DNA from: Candidatus Lachnoclostridium avicola
Lineage (GTDB): Bacteria; Bacillota; Clostridia; Lachnospirales; Lachnospiraceae
Direction of reading: 5' to 3'
Assembly: GCA_019114465.1 (NCBI GenBank)
Contig: DXFM01000031.1
Coordinates: forward strand, 1 to 64,000
DNA length: 64,000 bases
Positions 51,260 to 59,156 of this stretch are shown one piece after another. Each line of letters begins with the position of its first letter. Positions within the stretch are counted from its first letter, which is position 1. Both the position numbers and the translations under genes were made by a program. The notes beneath the pieces are model-generated. The model made no database searches. It was not told the DNA's origin and saw only the letters and a program-made list of their open reading frames with translations.

Positions 51260-51847
51260 TCAGAGAATCGGGAATATGGTCATAGTCCAGGCAACGAAAA
51301 CTACAATAAAGATAATTGCCGGAAGCCAGGACATTTTGAACATGGTCCTCTGATCATATCCGCCGTAGTCCATCATGTAGGGGATGGCAGCCGTAGCCAT
51401 AGGCGTCATAAACGCTGTCAGGCATCCGGCCTGGATCAGGATCATCAGGCCCACCGGGTTGCCGCCGATGCTGGCGCAGGTGGCGATGGCGATGGGATAG
51501 AAAATCATCATAGTTCCTCTGTTCTGCATAAACTGGGTCATAATAAACGGTACCACAAAGAAGATGGCTCCCACAATGTAGGAATTGCCGTTTACCGCCG
51601 TCACAACCTGGCTCATGTAGCCGCCGATCAGTTCGCCCGCTCCCGTGGAGGCGATGGCGCCGGACATGGCCAGGGCTCCGATCACCGTGATCTCCCAGTT
51701 GTCCAGGCCGATCTGGGGGGCAAACATCAGTCCCAGAGCGTCCAGAATAAAGATGATGTATCCCGCATGCTCCGCAAAGCCGCTCAAAGGCGCCTTATTT
51801 AAGGATCTGCCCTCCGCCTCTTTCGTCTTTACAATGGGCTCGTCGGG
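51260..51847 (-). pseudogene. C-terminal remnant of an SLC13-like anion transporter
   Basis: About 195 residues from DEPIVKTKEAEGRSLN to the FVAWTMTIFPIL end, with five or six membrane helices. It matches the C-terminal half of the intact transporter at 59157-60458 (TQFMQN against TQFMNN, LTPMAS-type against FMTPMATAA, a GGY segment near the end). The N-terminal half and start are missing. The open frame continues upstream, but only as an out-of-frame reading of the LysR remnant. The breakpoint is near 51845. Confidence 0.85.
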
Positions 51848-52029
51848 CCCACGGGGGTGAGGACAAACCGCTTGCCGATCCTGCGAAACAGGGGCGTTCC
51901 CACCTCCGCCTCTACCCTCTGGAGAAACTTCGTCAGAGCGCTCTGGGTGATGCACAGACGGTTTGCCGCCTCTGTCAGGCTCTTGCACGCCGCGATTTCC
52001 ACAATATACTCATAATCCTTTATGTTCAT
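51829..52029 (-). pseudogene. N-terminal remnant of a LysR regulator
   Basis: 66 codons. Residues 1-61 (MNIKDYEYIVEIAACKSLTE to FVLTPVG) match the DNA-binding domain of the intact LysR at 61545-62459 (MNVKDYRYIIEIADQEG to LVLTEAG). Five foreign residues and a stop follow, where the sequence jumps into the transporter remnant. The effector domain is gone. The start lies inside the last codons of the helicase gene (20-base overlap). Confidence 0.87.
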
Positions 52030-54391
52030 CTTCTGTCTCTTTCCCGGACCAGAAGTCCTTCACCGCGGCCTCCACCGTGTTTAAATTTACCACCTGGTAG
52101 TCGTCCCACTCCCTGGGAAACAGGCTGCGGCTGCTGCTGTAGAGAAATCTCTCGTCCAGCAGGGCGATCACCCCCAGATCTGAGGCTGTGCGGATCACCC
52201 GGCCGGCAGCCTGAAGCACCTTGTTCATCCCCGGATACTGGTAGGCGAAATCAAAGCCATTTTTCCCCTTCCCGTCAAAAAAACGCTTCAGAATCTCCTG
52301 CTCCGTGTTCACCTGGGGCAGACCGGTTCCCACGATCACCGCCCCGATGAGCCGCTCCTCCTTCAGGTCGATCCCCTCGGAGAACACTCCGCCCATGACG
52401 CACAGAGCCACGAAGGGGCGGCTGCGCTCCTGTTCAAACTGCTCCAGAAACTCCTCCCTCTCCCGCTCTCCCATGCGGCTCTTCTGCTCAGTCCAGTCAA
52501 AATCCGGCTCCCACTCCCTGAGAATCCCGGCTACCTGGTCCATATACTGATAGGAAGGAAAAAACACCATGTAGTTGCCCGCTTTCCCCCCGGCAATCTT
52601 CCGGATATACTCCGCCACTTTCTCGTACTCTCCCCGGTTTCTTCTGGTGTACCGGCTGCTCACGTCCGAGGCCACCATAAGAAGCCGGTTCTCCTTAGGA
52701 AAGGGGGAATGGGCGTACACCGCATACTCCTGGAGATCTCCGCTGAGCAGTTCCTTATAGTAATTTACCGGAAGGAGAGTGGCGGAGAAAAACACCGCCG
52801 AATTGCCCTGTTCCAGGCAGGCTGCCAGATTTCCCGACGGGTCCACGCAGAACAGACGCACCATAAAGCTGCCGTCCTCCCGGATCTGGGAATATATCCG
52901 GTAGCAGTCGTCCGTCAGCTCATAGATCATGGAGAAATCCCGGATCTGAAAATAAAATTCCAGCAGCTCCTCCCTTCCCTCGAAGGCAGGCTCCTCCTCC
53001 AGCAGTTCCTCCAGCTCTCCGCAGACTCCGGCCACGGTCTGCATCAGGGGCGCCACGCTCTCCAGCAGCTCCCAGTCCCCGCACTCCCGCTTCATCTCCA
53101 GCAGCAGGCGGTTGCACCGGTCCAGGGCCTTTCCCAGCGCCGGGCTTTTCCCCTTCGCCAGCCTTTTTGCCGCCAGAACGTCCTCCTTCACGAGGGAGGC
53201 GCTGTACATCTCCCTGGCCCTGGAGACCAGATTGTGGGCCTCGTCCACCAGAAACAGATACTCCCCCTTCGTCTGGTCCGCGAAATACCGTTTCAGCCGT
53301 ACATTGGGATCAAATACATAGTTGTAGTCGCAGATAATCCCGTCGCTCCAGTTGGTAAGATCCAGGCAGAACTCAAAGGGACAGACCCGGTATCTCTCCG
53401 CGTATTCCAGGATCACCTCCCTGGTGATCTCCTGCTCCTGGTGGATCATGTCGTACACCGCGTCGTTGACCCGGTCAAAATGGCCGGCGGCATAGGGGCA
53501 GGCCTGGGGATTGCAGTCCGGTTTTTCCAGAATGCACAGCTTTTCCTTCGCCGTCACCGTCACCGTGGTGTAATAGAGACCTCTCTCCCGGAGAAGATGG
53601 AATGTCTCCTCCGCCACCGTCCTGGTGATGGTCTTGGCCGTCAGGTAAAAGATTTTGTCCCCCAGGCCCTCCCCCACCGCTTTCAGGGCGGGATACACCA
53701 CCGCCAGGGTCTTCCCGATGCCGGTGGGGGCCTGAATGTAGAGATTCCGCTTTCTGGCTATGCTGCGGTAAACTGCCACCGCCAGTTCCTTCTGACCCTC
53801 CCGGTAGGGATAGGGAAAGGGCAGATCCCGGATGGAGGCATCCCTTCGCAGTCCGTGGTGATACAGGTACCTGGCCCATTTCACATACTCGTGGAGCAGT
53901 CCCCGGAACCATTCCTCCAGCTCCTCAAAGGACTTTTCCACCCGGAACCGGCGGATCTCCTCCGTCTCCAGGCTGCAGTAGGTGACCTGGACGCCGATGG
54001 AGGACAGCTCCCGGTCCCTGCTGTAAAAATAGGCGTAGCACATGGCCTGGGCCATGTGGACCGGCACCGGCTCCTCCAGGCGGGACAGATTCCGGTACAC
54101 CCCCTTGATCTCGTCAATGGTCACTCCACCCGGCTCCGTGAGGATTCCATCCGCCCTTCCTTCCACCCGGAAGGTAAACTCCTCCTCCTGAACCTGGCAG
54201 GAAAGCTTCACCTCCGCCTGGTATCCCGCTCCCATGCTCTTTTGAATCTTCCGGTGAATCCTGCTTCCCGCCTGCATGGCATCTTTCTCCGCCGACGAGG
54301 TCCTGCGGTTGTCCAGATCTCCGGAGCGGAGCACAAACTCCACCAGATTTCTCACGGATATGGTTATGATGTTCTCTTTCTCTGCCCTCAT
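52010..54391 (-). CDS. PD-(D/E)XK nuclease fused to DinG/XPD-like Fe-S helicase
   Basis: 793 residues from the ATG at 54391 (GGGGAGAG upstream). The N-terminal nuclease-like domain (about 10-180) has GSRIHRKIQ, VEGRADGIL and TIDEIKG, the D..ExK core. The helicase has Walker A APTGIGKT (about 225-235), a four-Cys Fe-S region (the ILEKPDCNPQACPY and RVCPFEFC segments), the Walker B box LVDEAHN, and motif VI QAAGRVIRTASD. It is a 5'-3' DNA helicase of the repair type with built-in nuclease, known from Firmicutes. The specific role is not established. Confidence 0.9.
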   Translation of the reverse strand: MRAEKENIITISVRNLVEFVLRSGDLDNRRTSSAEKDAMQAGSRIHRKIQKSMGAGYQAEVKLSCQVQEEEFTFRVEGRADGILTEPGGVTIDEIKGVYRNLSRLEEPVPVHMAQAMCYAYFYSRDRELSSIGVQVTYCSLETEEIRRFRVEKSFEELEEWFRGLLHEYVKWARYLYHHGLRRDASIRDLPFPYPYREGQKELAVAVYRSIARKRNLYIQAPTGIGKTLAVVYPALKAVGEGLGDKIFYLTAKTITRTVAEETFHLLRERGLYYTTVTVTAKEKLCILEKPDCNPQACPYAAGHFDRVNDAVYDMIHQEQEITREVILEYAERYRVCPFEFCLDLTNWSDGIICDYNYVFDPNVRLKRYFADQTKGEYLFLVDEAHNLVSRAREMYSASLVKEDVLAAKRLAKGKSPALGKALDRCNRLLLEMKRECGDWELLESVAPLMQTVAGVCGELEELLEEEPAFEGREELLEFYFQIRDFSMIYELTDDCYRIYSQIREDGSFMVRLFCVDPSGNLAACLEQGNSAVFFSATLLPVNYYKELLSGDLQEYAVYAHSPFPKENRLLMVASDVSSRYTRRNRGEYEKVAEYIRKIAGGKAGNYMVFFPSYQYMDQVAGILREWEPDFDWTEQKSRMGEREREEFLEQFEQERSRPFVALCVMGGVFSEGIDLKEERLIGAVIVGTGLPQVNTEQEILKRFFDGKGKNGFDFAYQYPGMNKVLQAAGRVIRTASDLGVIALLDERFLYSSSRSLFPREWDDYQVVNLNTVEAAVKDFWSGKETEDEHKGL

Positions 54392-54522
54392 GGCTCTCCC
54401 CGGCTTTCTCTGCAAATTTCCATTTCATTATATACAAAAAGAAGCGTCCCCGCAATCATTCCCCGGCGGGACCTGTAAGGGGAAAGCCCCGCTTTTTGCT
54501 TTTCTTCCATGCCGCCGAACCT

Positions 54523-54567
54523 AAAAAAGGCGCTGTCCTGAAACCGCATCGCGGTCGGACAGCGCCT
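54523..54567. terminator. Bidirectional terminator after the HPr-like gene
   Basis: An 11-bp stem AGGCGCTGTCC/GGACAGCGCCT with A-run 54523-54528 on one side (six T on minus) and TCTTTTTC on the other. It closes the minus-strand HPr-like gene. Confidence 0.92.
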
Positions 54568-54595
54568 CTTTTTCTCTTCCCTGCCTCCGGGATGA

Positions 54596-54841
54596 TTAAG
54601 CTGCGTGGATCTTGTCTGCAGCCTTCTCGTCCAGGAACTCTTCAAATTCCTGGTTCTCGCCGGAATAGGATACGGTGAGCACTCTGGTCAGATCCAAACT
54701 CAGGACTCCCAGAATGGATTTTGCGTCAATGATTACACGATTATAAAATACATCAATGTCAAAGTCACACTTGGAAGCCACGGACACAAATTCCTTTGCA
54801 TCTGCAACAGTAGGCAGCATGATTCTTCTCTGTTTTGTCAT
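54596..54841 (-). CDS. HPr-like protein without the active-site histidine
   Basis: 81 residues, HPr size. The Ser46-type site is conserved (DAKSILGVLSLDL, Ser42 here), as are AKEFVSVASKCDFDI and the C-terminal helix. The segment that should read 'GLHARPA' with the PEP-phosphorylated His is LPTVADA, so it cannot carry phosphate in the sugar PTS. This recalls Crh of Bacillus (Gln instead of His), a co-regulator with CcpA in carbon repression. Promoter TTGACA-17-TATATA upstream. Stand-alone gene. Confidence 0.85.
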   Translation of the reverse strand: MTKQRRIMLPTVADAKEFVSVASKCDFDIDVFYNRVIIDAKSILGVLSLDLTRVLTVSYSGENQEFEEFLDEKAADKIHAA

Positions 54842-54924
54842 ATTAATAATCTCTCCTTCTAATTGTTTGGCTATTTATCAGACATACTATCTGTTCATAG
54901 TCGGTCATTAAAAGCATCACCATA

Positions 54925-54953
54925 TATATACCATTTCTTTCAATCCCTGTCAA
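54925..54953 (-). promoter_or_regulatory. Promoter of the HPr-like gene
   Basis: Minus strand: -35 TTGACA (54953-54948), 17-base spacer, -10 TATATA (54930-54925). The leader is about 75 nt. The rest of the gap up to the tRNA promoter (54954-55222) is AT-rich with no gene seen. Confidence 0.8.
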
Positions 54954-55222
54954 ATTTTTGAAAAACTGAGAAATTTCTTCCAGTTTTGTGCAGTTTATCC
55001 ATGACGGCAGAAAAAAAGGATTTTGTCCTTCTGCATTTTTCGTATTCCTGTTTTTCCCATTTAGGAACCGTTCTCAGTTTCCTTTTTCACAATTATAGTT
55101 CTCCCCGGTTTTGGGAAAATATTTTTGTCGATTCTTCCCTATTCTTATGCTTCTCCCGGGGTCTGCTCCCCTTTGATTTCCACATTTTTTCAAAATATTT
55201 CTGAAAAAACCAATTTTTTGTG

Positions 55223-55251
55223 TTGACAGAGGGATTTATCTGTGCTATTAT
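55223..55251 (+). promoter_or_regulatory. Promoter of tRNA-Trp
   Basis: Plus strand: TTGACA (55223-55228), 17-base spacer, TATTAT (55246-55251), about 33 bases before the tRNA. Confidence 0.85.
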
Positions 55252-55284
55252 ATTCAGGCATGAGAAATTCGTGCAAGACCTCAA

Positions 55285-55355
55285 AGGGGAATAGTTCAAT
55301 GGTAGAGCAGCGGTCTCCAAAACCGTAGATGGGGGTTCGAGCCCCTCTTCCCCTG
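55285..55355 (+). tRNA. trpT: tRNA-Trp (CCA)
   Basis: 71 nt cloverleaf. The acceptor stem AGGGGAA pairs with TTCCCCT and the discriminator is G55355. The D-loop has AGTTCAATGGTAGAGC, the anticodon loop is CTCCAAA with CCA at 55317-55319, and the T-arm is GGGGGTTCGAGCCCC. The 3' CCA is not encoded. It stands alone with its own promoter and a downstream terminator. Confidence 0.96.
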
Positions 55356-55373
55356 TTTCTTATAAGTTGAATG

Positions 55374-55417
55374 AATGGCTGTGATTCCTGATAAAACAAG
55401 GAGTTACAGCCATTTTT
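55374..55417 (+). terminator. Terminator after tRNA-Trp
   Basis: A long hairpin, AATGGCTGT..ATTCCT pairing with AGGAGT..ACAGCCATT, followed by TTTTCAT on the plus strand, 19 bases past the tRNA. Confidence 0.8.
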
Positions 55418-55520
55418 CATTTGCCAGAGCAGTTATACCGCCGGTATTCCATGAAAGGAACCGTCTTCTGGTGTCTAAAAAACGGACGCCAAAGCAGACG
55501 CCAATATTCCAGGTGCCGGC

Positions 55521-55835
55521 CTACAGGCCGGCGTCATAGGCCAGCTTCAGCACCGCCAGCATATCCTCATCCACCTTCTCATCCCGGCGGGAATATCCCC
55601 GGATGGCATCCATCAGCTTTTCCGCCACTCCGCTCTTTTCCTCCAGCGCCTTCAGGCTCTCATTCTGGAAATTTTCCGCCTCCGTGCCCGCCTCCGGCTC
55701 CGGCATGGGAAGTCCTGCCTGCTGGAAGGCCATCCCCACAGCGCAGGCCAGCTCCTTTCCGTTGATCAGCCGGGAGGCGTGCTCAAACCGGGTCACCTTC
55801 GTTCTCACTGCCTCCAGATAAAGCTCATAAACCAT
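55521..55835 (-). CDS. Small protein of unknown function
   Basis: 104 residues from the ATG at 55835, spaced correctly from GGGAGGA; the ATG two codons earlier is too close, and the longer open frame runs over the FMN riboswitch. Helical and charged (VYELYLEAVRTKVTRFEH, KLMDAIRGYSRRDEKVDEDM), no membrane segment. I do not recognise a family. A GCCGGCCTACAGGCCGGC palindrome overlaps its end and may serve as terminator. Confidence 0.7.
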   Translation of the reverse strand: MVYELYLEAVRTKVTRFEHASRLINGKELACAVGMAFQQAGLPMPEPEAGTEAENFQNESLKALEEKSGVAEKLMDAIRGYSRRDEKVDEDMLAVLKLAYDAGL

Positions 55836-55929
55836 CGTCATTCCTCCCTTTTTCGTCCCATTATAATCAGAGAACCGGCGGATGTCCATGGCCAAAAACC
55901 GCCCTGCCCCCAAATTTTTCAAAAAACTC

Positions 55930-55958
55930 TTGTATCTTTTCCCGCTCTGCGTTACAAT
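55930..55958 (+). promoter_or_regulatory. Promoter of the FMN riboswitch transcript
   Basis: TTGTAT (55930-55935), 17-base spacer, TACAAT (55953-55958), about 15 bases before the aptamer. Confidence 0.8.
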
Positions 55959-55973
55959 AGGCACAGCAATGAA

Positions 55974-56092
55974 TAGTTCTTCGGGGCGGGGTGCAATTCC
56001 CCACCGGCGGTGACAGTCCGCGACCCGCATATTCCATGCGGCTGATTTGGTGCAATTCCAAAACCGACAGTATAGTCTGGATGGGAGAAGAC
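55974..56092 (+). ncRNA. FMN riboswitch (RFN element)
   Basis: All RFN hallmarks are present in order: TTCTTCGGGGCGGGGTG, AATTCCCCACCGGCGGT, AGTCCGCGACCCGC, GGCTGATTTGGTG, AATTCCAAAACCGACAGT, AGTCTGGATGGGAGAAG. It senses flavin mononucleotide and lowers expression of ribU downstream. Its expression platform is the terminator at 56137-56165. Confidence 0.97.
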
Positions 56093-56136
56093 AATTCCGG
56101 GAAAAGAGGATCTCTTTTTCGAATTGGCGATTATTA

Positions 56137-56165
56137 AGCTCAGGCCCCGGGCCCGGGCTTTTTCT
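56137..56165 (+). terminator. Riboswitch-controlled terminator before ribU
   Basis: Stem AGCTCAGGCC / GGCCCGGGCT with wobble and one mismatch, then TTTTTCTTTT, 45 bases after the aptamer and about 100 bases before the ribU ATG. Confidence 0.8.
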
Positions 56166-56263
56166 TTTGCCCAAAAGCTTTTGATGACAGTCACAGAAAA
56201 AGTATCCGGCTCCGGCCGCTGGAGGACGTTTCACTGCAAAAACAGATTCAGGAGGTTTTTGTC

Positions 56264-56878
56264 ATGAAAACAAAATGGGATACTCAGAAACTGATCTGCA
56301 CGGCCATGCTGGCCGCTGCTGCCGGCGCGCTTATGAGCCTGGAATTTCCGGTGCCGCTCATGCCGCCGTTTTACAAGATCGACTTCAGCGACGTGCCGTC
56401 TGTCATCGCCCTCTTTCTCTTCGGGCCGGCTTCCGCTGCCTGGGTGGAGATTCTGAAAATTCTGGTGAAGCTGGTCACCGTGGGAACCACCACCATGTAT
56501 GTGGGAGAATTCGCCAATCTGATCGGCGTAGCCCTGTTTGTGGTGCCTGTGTGGCTGGTCTACAGCCGTCTGGGACAGACGAAGCGGGCTGCCGGGCTCT
56601 CCCTGGCCGTCAGCGTGCCCATCCGCACCCTGTTTGCCTGCTTCTGCAACGCGTTCATCACCCTGCCCCTGTACGCAAAGGCCATGGAGCTGCCATTAGA
56701 CAGCGTTATCCAGATTGTGGCTTCCGTAAATCCGGCCATCCACAATCTGACCGGCTTTATCATTCTGGCCACCATTCCCTTTAATATTATCAAAATCAGC
56801 TTAAACTGCATTGTGGCCTTCCTGCTCTACGACCGGCTGCGGGCCTTCTCCCACCTGGCAAAACCGGCCGTCCACTGA
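56264..56878 (+). CDS. ribU: Riboflavin ECF transporter substrate-binding subunit
   Basis: 204 residues with about six membrane helices. The RibU core LEFPVPLMPPFYKIDFSDVPS (about 23-43) lines the flavin site, and the AALMSLE-type N-terminal helix binds the shared ECF energising module. The module genes (ecfA, ecfT) are not in the window. Controlled by the FMN riboswitch directly upstream. Confidence 0.94.
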   Translation: MKTKWDTQKLICTAMLAAAAGALMSLEFPVPLMPPFYKIDFSDVPSVIALFLFGPASAAWVEILKILVKLVTVGTTTMYVGEFANLIGVALFVVPVWLVYSRLGQTKRAAGLSLAVSVPIRTLFACFCNAFITLPLYAKAMELPLDSVIQIVASVNPAIHNLTGFIILATIPFNIIKISLNCIVAFLLYDRLRAFSHLAKPAVH

Positions 56879-56910
56879 CTGCAGGCGGCAGAAGAAGGAG
56901 GAAATAACTT

Positions 56911-57729
56911 ATGATAAGAAATTACCAGGATCTCACCCGGCTGGAAATGGAGCAGCTGGACCGGAAACACACCATCGTCCTCATCCCCTTAGGCGCCCTG
57001 GAACAGCACGGAAATCAGGCCCCCCTGGGGACCGACGACATCATCGCAAATGCCATGGTCTCTTATCTGAAAGAAGAGCTGGAAGCCGTATGCGAGGATT
57101 TTCCCATGCTGGTCTTCCCGGTGATCCCTGTGGGTCTGAGCACGGAACACAAAAATTTCTGTGGTTCCGTCACCTTCCGCCCGGACACCTACTATCACCT
57201 GCTCTATGACATCTGCGAAAGCCTGGCCCGCCACGGCTTTAAAAAGATCGCCTTTCTCATCTGCCACGGCGGCAACGCGCCTCTGGTACAGATTCTCAGC
57301 CGGGAGCTGCGCAGCGACCTGGGGCTGTACGCTTTTTACCTTTCCTCCGGCGCTTTCAGCCATCCGGACGTGAAGGCCACCGTCTCTCCCGGCAATATCT
57401 GGGATTTCCACGGCGGAGAGATGGAGACATCCATGGTTATGGCGGTGGATCCGTCCCTGGTAAAGCTGGACACCGCCCAGGCGGGAATCCCCGCCCCATT
57501 CCTCCACACCAGGGCTTTAAAGCCCTACGGCGGGGCCTCCATCAGCTGGATGTCAGAGGACTGGAAAACGGAGGACGGAACACCCATAGGAATCGGCGGC
57601 GACCCGTCAGGAGCCACCGCTGAAAAGGGATCCATTATCCTGCGAACCAGCGCCAGAGAACTGGTACCCGGCCTTCTGGACATCAGCGACTGGGATGTGG
57701 ACGAAGAAGCCGACGAACAGAATTCCTGA
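56911..57729 (+). CDS. Creatininase-family amidohydrolase
   Basis: 272 residues. It contains IPLGALEQHGNQAPLGTDD (metal-binding Glu/His/Asp near residue 30), the ICHGGNAP segment and the WDFHGGEMETSM motif near 170. The family includes creatininase, the archaeal riboflavin-pathway formamide hydrolase ArfB, and MftE. The gene follows ribU by 32 bases with no terminator between, so it should be under the FMN riboswitch. That suggests, but does not prove, a flavin-related amide hydrolysis. Confidence 0.88.
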   Translation: MIRNYQDLTRLEMEQLDRKHTIVLIPLGALEQHGNQAPLGTDDIIANAMVSYLKEELEAVCEDFPMLVFPVIPVGLSTEHKNFCGSVTFRPDTYYHLLYDICESLARHGFKKIAFLICHGGNAPLVQILSRELRSDLGLYAFYLSSGAFSHPDVKATVSPGNIWDFHGGEMETSMVMAVDPSLVKLDTAQAGIPAPFLHTRALKPYGGASISWMSEDWKTEDGTPIGIGGDPSGATAEKGSIILRTSARELVPGLLDISDWDVDEEADEQNS

Positions 57730-57740
57730 CAGCCCGCAGA

Positions 57741-57785
57741 AAAAAATCCGGCCCATTCCGATATGGTTTGGGCCGGATCTTTTTT
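57741..57785. terminator. Bidirectional terminator between the creatininase-family and M20 genes
   Basis: A 10-bp stem ATCCGGCCCA/TGGGCCGGAT (57746-57778) with A-run 57741-57746 and T-run 57780-57785, serving convergent genes. Confidence 0.92.
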
Positions 57786-58977
57786 ACTGCTGGGACAGCA
57801 TCTCCACCGCGTAGCGGACTGTGGAAATGGCTCCTGTCTTCAGCACTTTCTCATTGAAATCAAATTTGCTGTTGTGGTGAGGGGCGCCGTAACCCTCCGC
57901 CTCATTCTTAATTCCCAGGAACGCGAATACTCCCGGGTATTTCTCCAGCCAGAGACGGAAGGATTCTCCCGCGTACCAGGGATCGCAGTGAACCACCGTC
58001 CCCTCCGGCAGGATTTCGTTTAACACGCGGGATGCGATCTCTGCGCAGGCCGGATCGGTCACGGTGGGACCTCCGATGGCATCCGGCGCAAACTCCACCG
58101 TGCACTTGTGCATGGCGGCCGTGTGCTCCGCCACCTGTTTGGTCAGCTCCAGGCATTTTTTCCCCTCTTCCATGTCGAAGAAGCGGTAAGTTCCCTGAAT
58201 GCGGGCCCGATCGGGAATTACGTTGGTCACGTCCCCTCCGTGGAACATGGTCAGTCCCAGGGTAACGGTCTTGCCGGCAGTCACCTGGTTGCCAAAGGCC
58301 ACGCACAGATTGTTCAGGAAGTTGGCTCCGCAGAAAATGGGATTGGCCGCCAGGTCTGGGCGGGAACCGTGGCCGCTCTTTCCGTGGAAGGTGGCGTCGA
58401 TGACCACGGCCCCTGCCATTCTGGCGCCGGGATCCACGCACATCTTCCCCTCTTCCAGTTCGGCGTACACATGAATGGCCCAGCAGTAGTCCACATGGTA
58501 TTTCTCCAGAGCTTTCAGCAGAGCCTGCACGCCGCTGTTGGGCTCTTCCCCCTCCTCAAAGCAGAACAGCACCGTTCCGCTTAACTGATCTTTCAGCCGG
58601 AACAGCACCTGCATGGCTCCCAGCAACATGGCCGTGTGGCCGTCGTGGCCGCAGGCGTGGCAGGTTCCCGACTGCTCCGAACGGCAGGTTCTGGCGCCGG
58701 TGAGATTGGTCTCCGACTCCTCCAGAGGCAGGGCGTCGATGTCTGCCCGGAGAGCCACCACCTTGCCGGGACGGCCCGTATCCATTTTCACGATCACGCT
58801 GGTGGTGGGAACCTCCTCATAGGGCAGCCCCAGTTTTTCCGCTTCCTCCAGAATCATCTGGTGAGTCTTATTTTCGTGCATCGCCACCTCCGCAAAGGTG
58901 TGCACCTTCCGGCGGCAGGCGATAATATAATCTTCGTATTCATCTGCCAGCTTAAGAATTTCCTCGTTCAAACTCAT
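57784..58977 (-). CDS. M20-family amidohydrolase/peptidase
   Basis: 397 residues from the ATG at 58977 (AAGGAG upstream); a longer frame to 59040 lacks a ribosome binding site. Metal-site motifs ALRADIDALPL and CHACGHDGHTAMLLGA, the FEEGEEPNSG segment with catalytic Glu, and APHHNSKFDFNE near the end. It is the IAA-amino-acid or aminoacylase-like carboxypeptidase type that cleaves N-acyl or amide bonds of amino acids. The substrate is open. Confidence 0.92.
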   Translation of the reverse strand: MSLNEEILKLADEYEDYIIACRRKVHTFAEVAMHENKTHQMILEEAEKLGLPYEEVPTTSVIVKMDTGRPGKVVALRADIDALPLEESETNLTGARTCRSEQSGTCHACGHDGHTAMLLGAMQVLFRLKDQLSGTVLFCFEEGEEPNSGVQALLKALEKYHVDYCWAIHVYAELEEGKMCVDPGARMAGAVVIDATFHGKSGHGSRPDLAANPIFCGANFLNNLCVAFGNQVTAGKTVTLGLTMFHGGDVTNVIPDRARIQGTYRFFDMEEGKKCLELTKQVAEHTAAMHKCTVEFAPDAIGGPTVTDPACAEIASRVLNEILPEGTVVHCDPWYAGESFRLWLEKYPGVFAFLGIKNEAEGYGAPHHNSKFDFNEKVLKTGAISTVRYAVEMLSQQ

Positions 58978-59058
58978 GATAATCTCCTTTCCGCTGCCTG
59001 ACGGCAGCATACGCTCCCTTTTGCCCGGGCAAAAATACATTCGTTGCCTTATAGTTTT

Positions 59059-59087
59059 CTTATATAATAAAGTTGCTTAATTGTCAA
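59059..59087 (-). promoter_or_regulatory. Promoter of the M20 peptidase gene
   Basis: Minus strand: TTGACA (59087-59082), 17-base spacer, TATAAG (59064-59059). Confidence 0.8.
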
Positions 59088-59156
59088 GTAGATTATCTAT
59101 GTTTTGAACAATTTTAATATTGACTATATTCTTTTTTTATTTATTTTGACAGTTTT

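Noticed and set aside
52709-54478. 589-codon open frame on the plus strand opposite the nuclease-helicase
   Set aside because: No start context or family features; it is the mirror of a GC-rich coding gene. The same applies to long plus-strand frames at 31961-33658, 4059-5045, 48060-49655 and 49836-51353.
55356-55520. Phage attachment site or integrase remnant behind tRNA-Trp
   Set aside because: A 3' terminator and about 100 unassigned bases follow, but no integrase, no repeat of the tRNA 3' end and no phage genes are visible.
55836-56234. Upstream extension of the small minus-strand protein gene
   Set aside because: The extra 130 codons run through the FMN riboswitch on the other strand and lack a ribosome binding site, while a good start exists at 55835.
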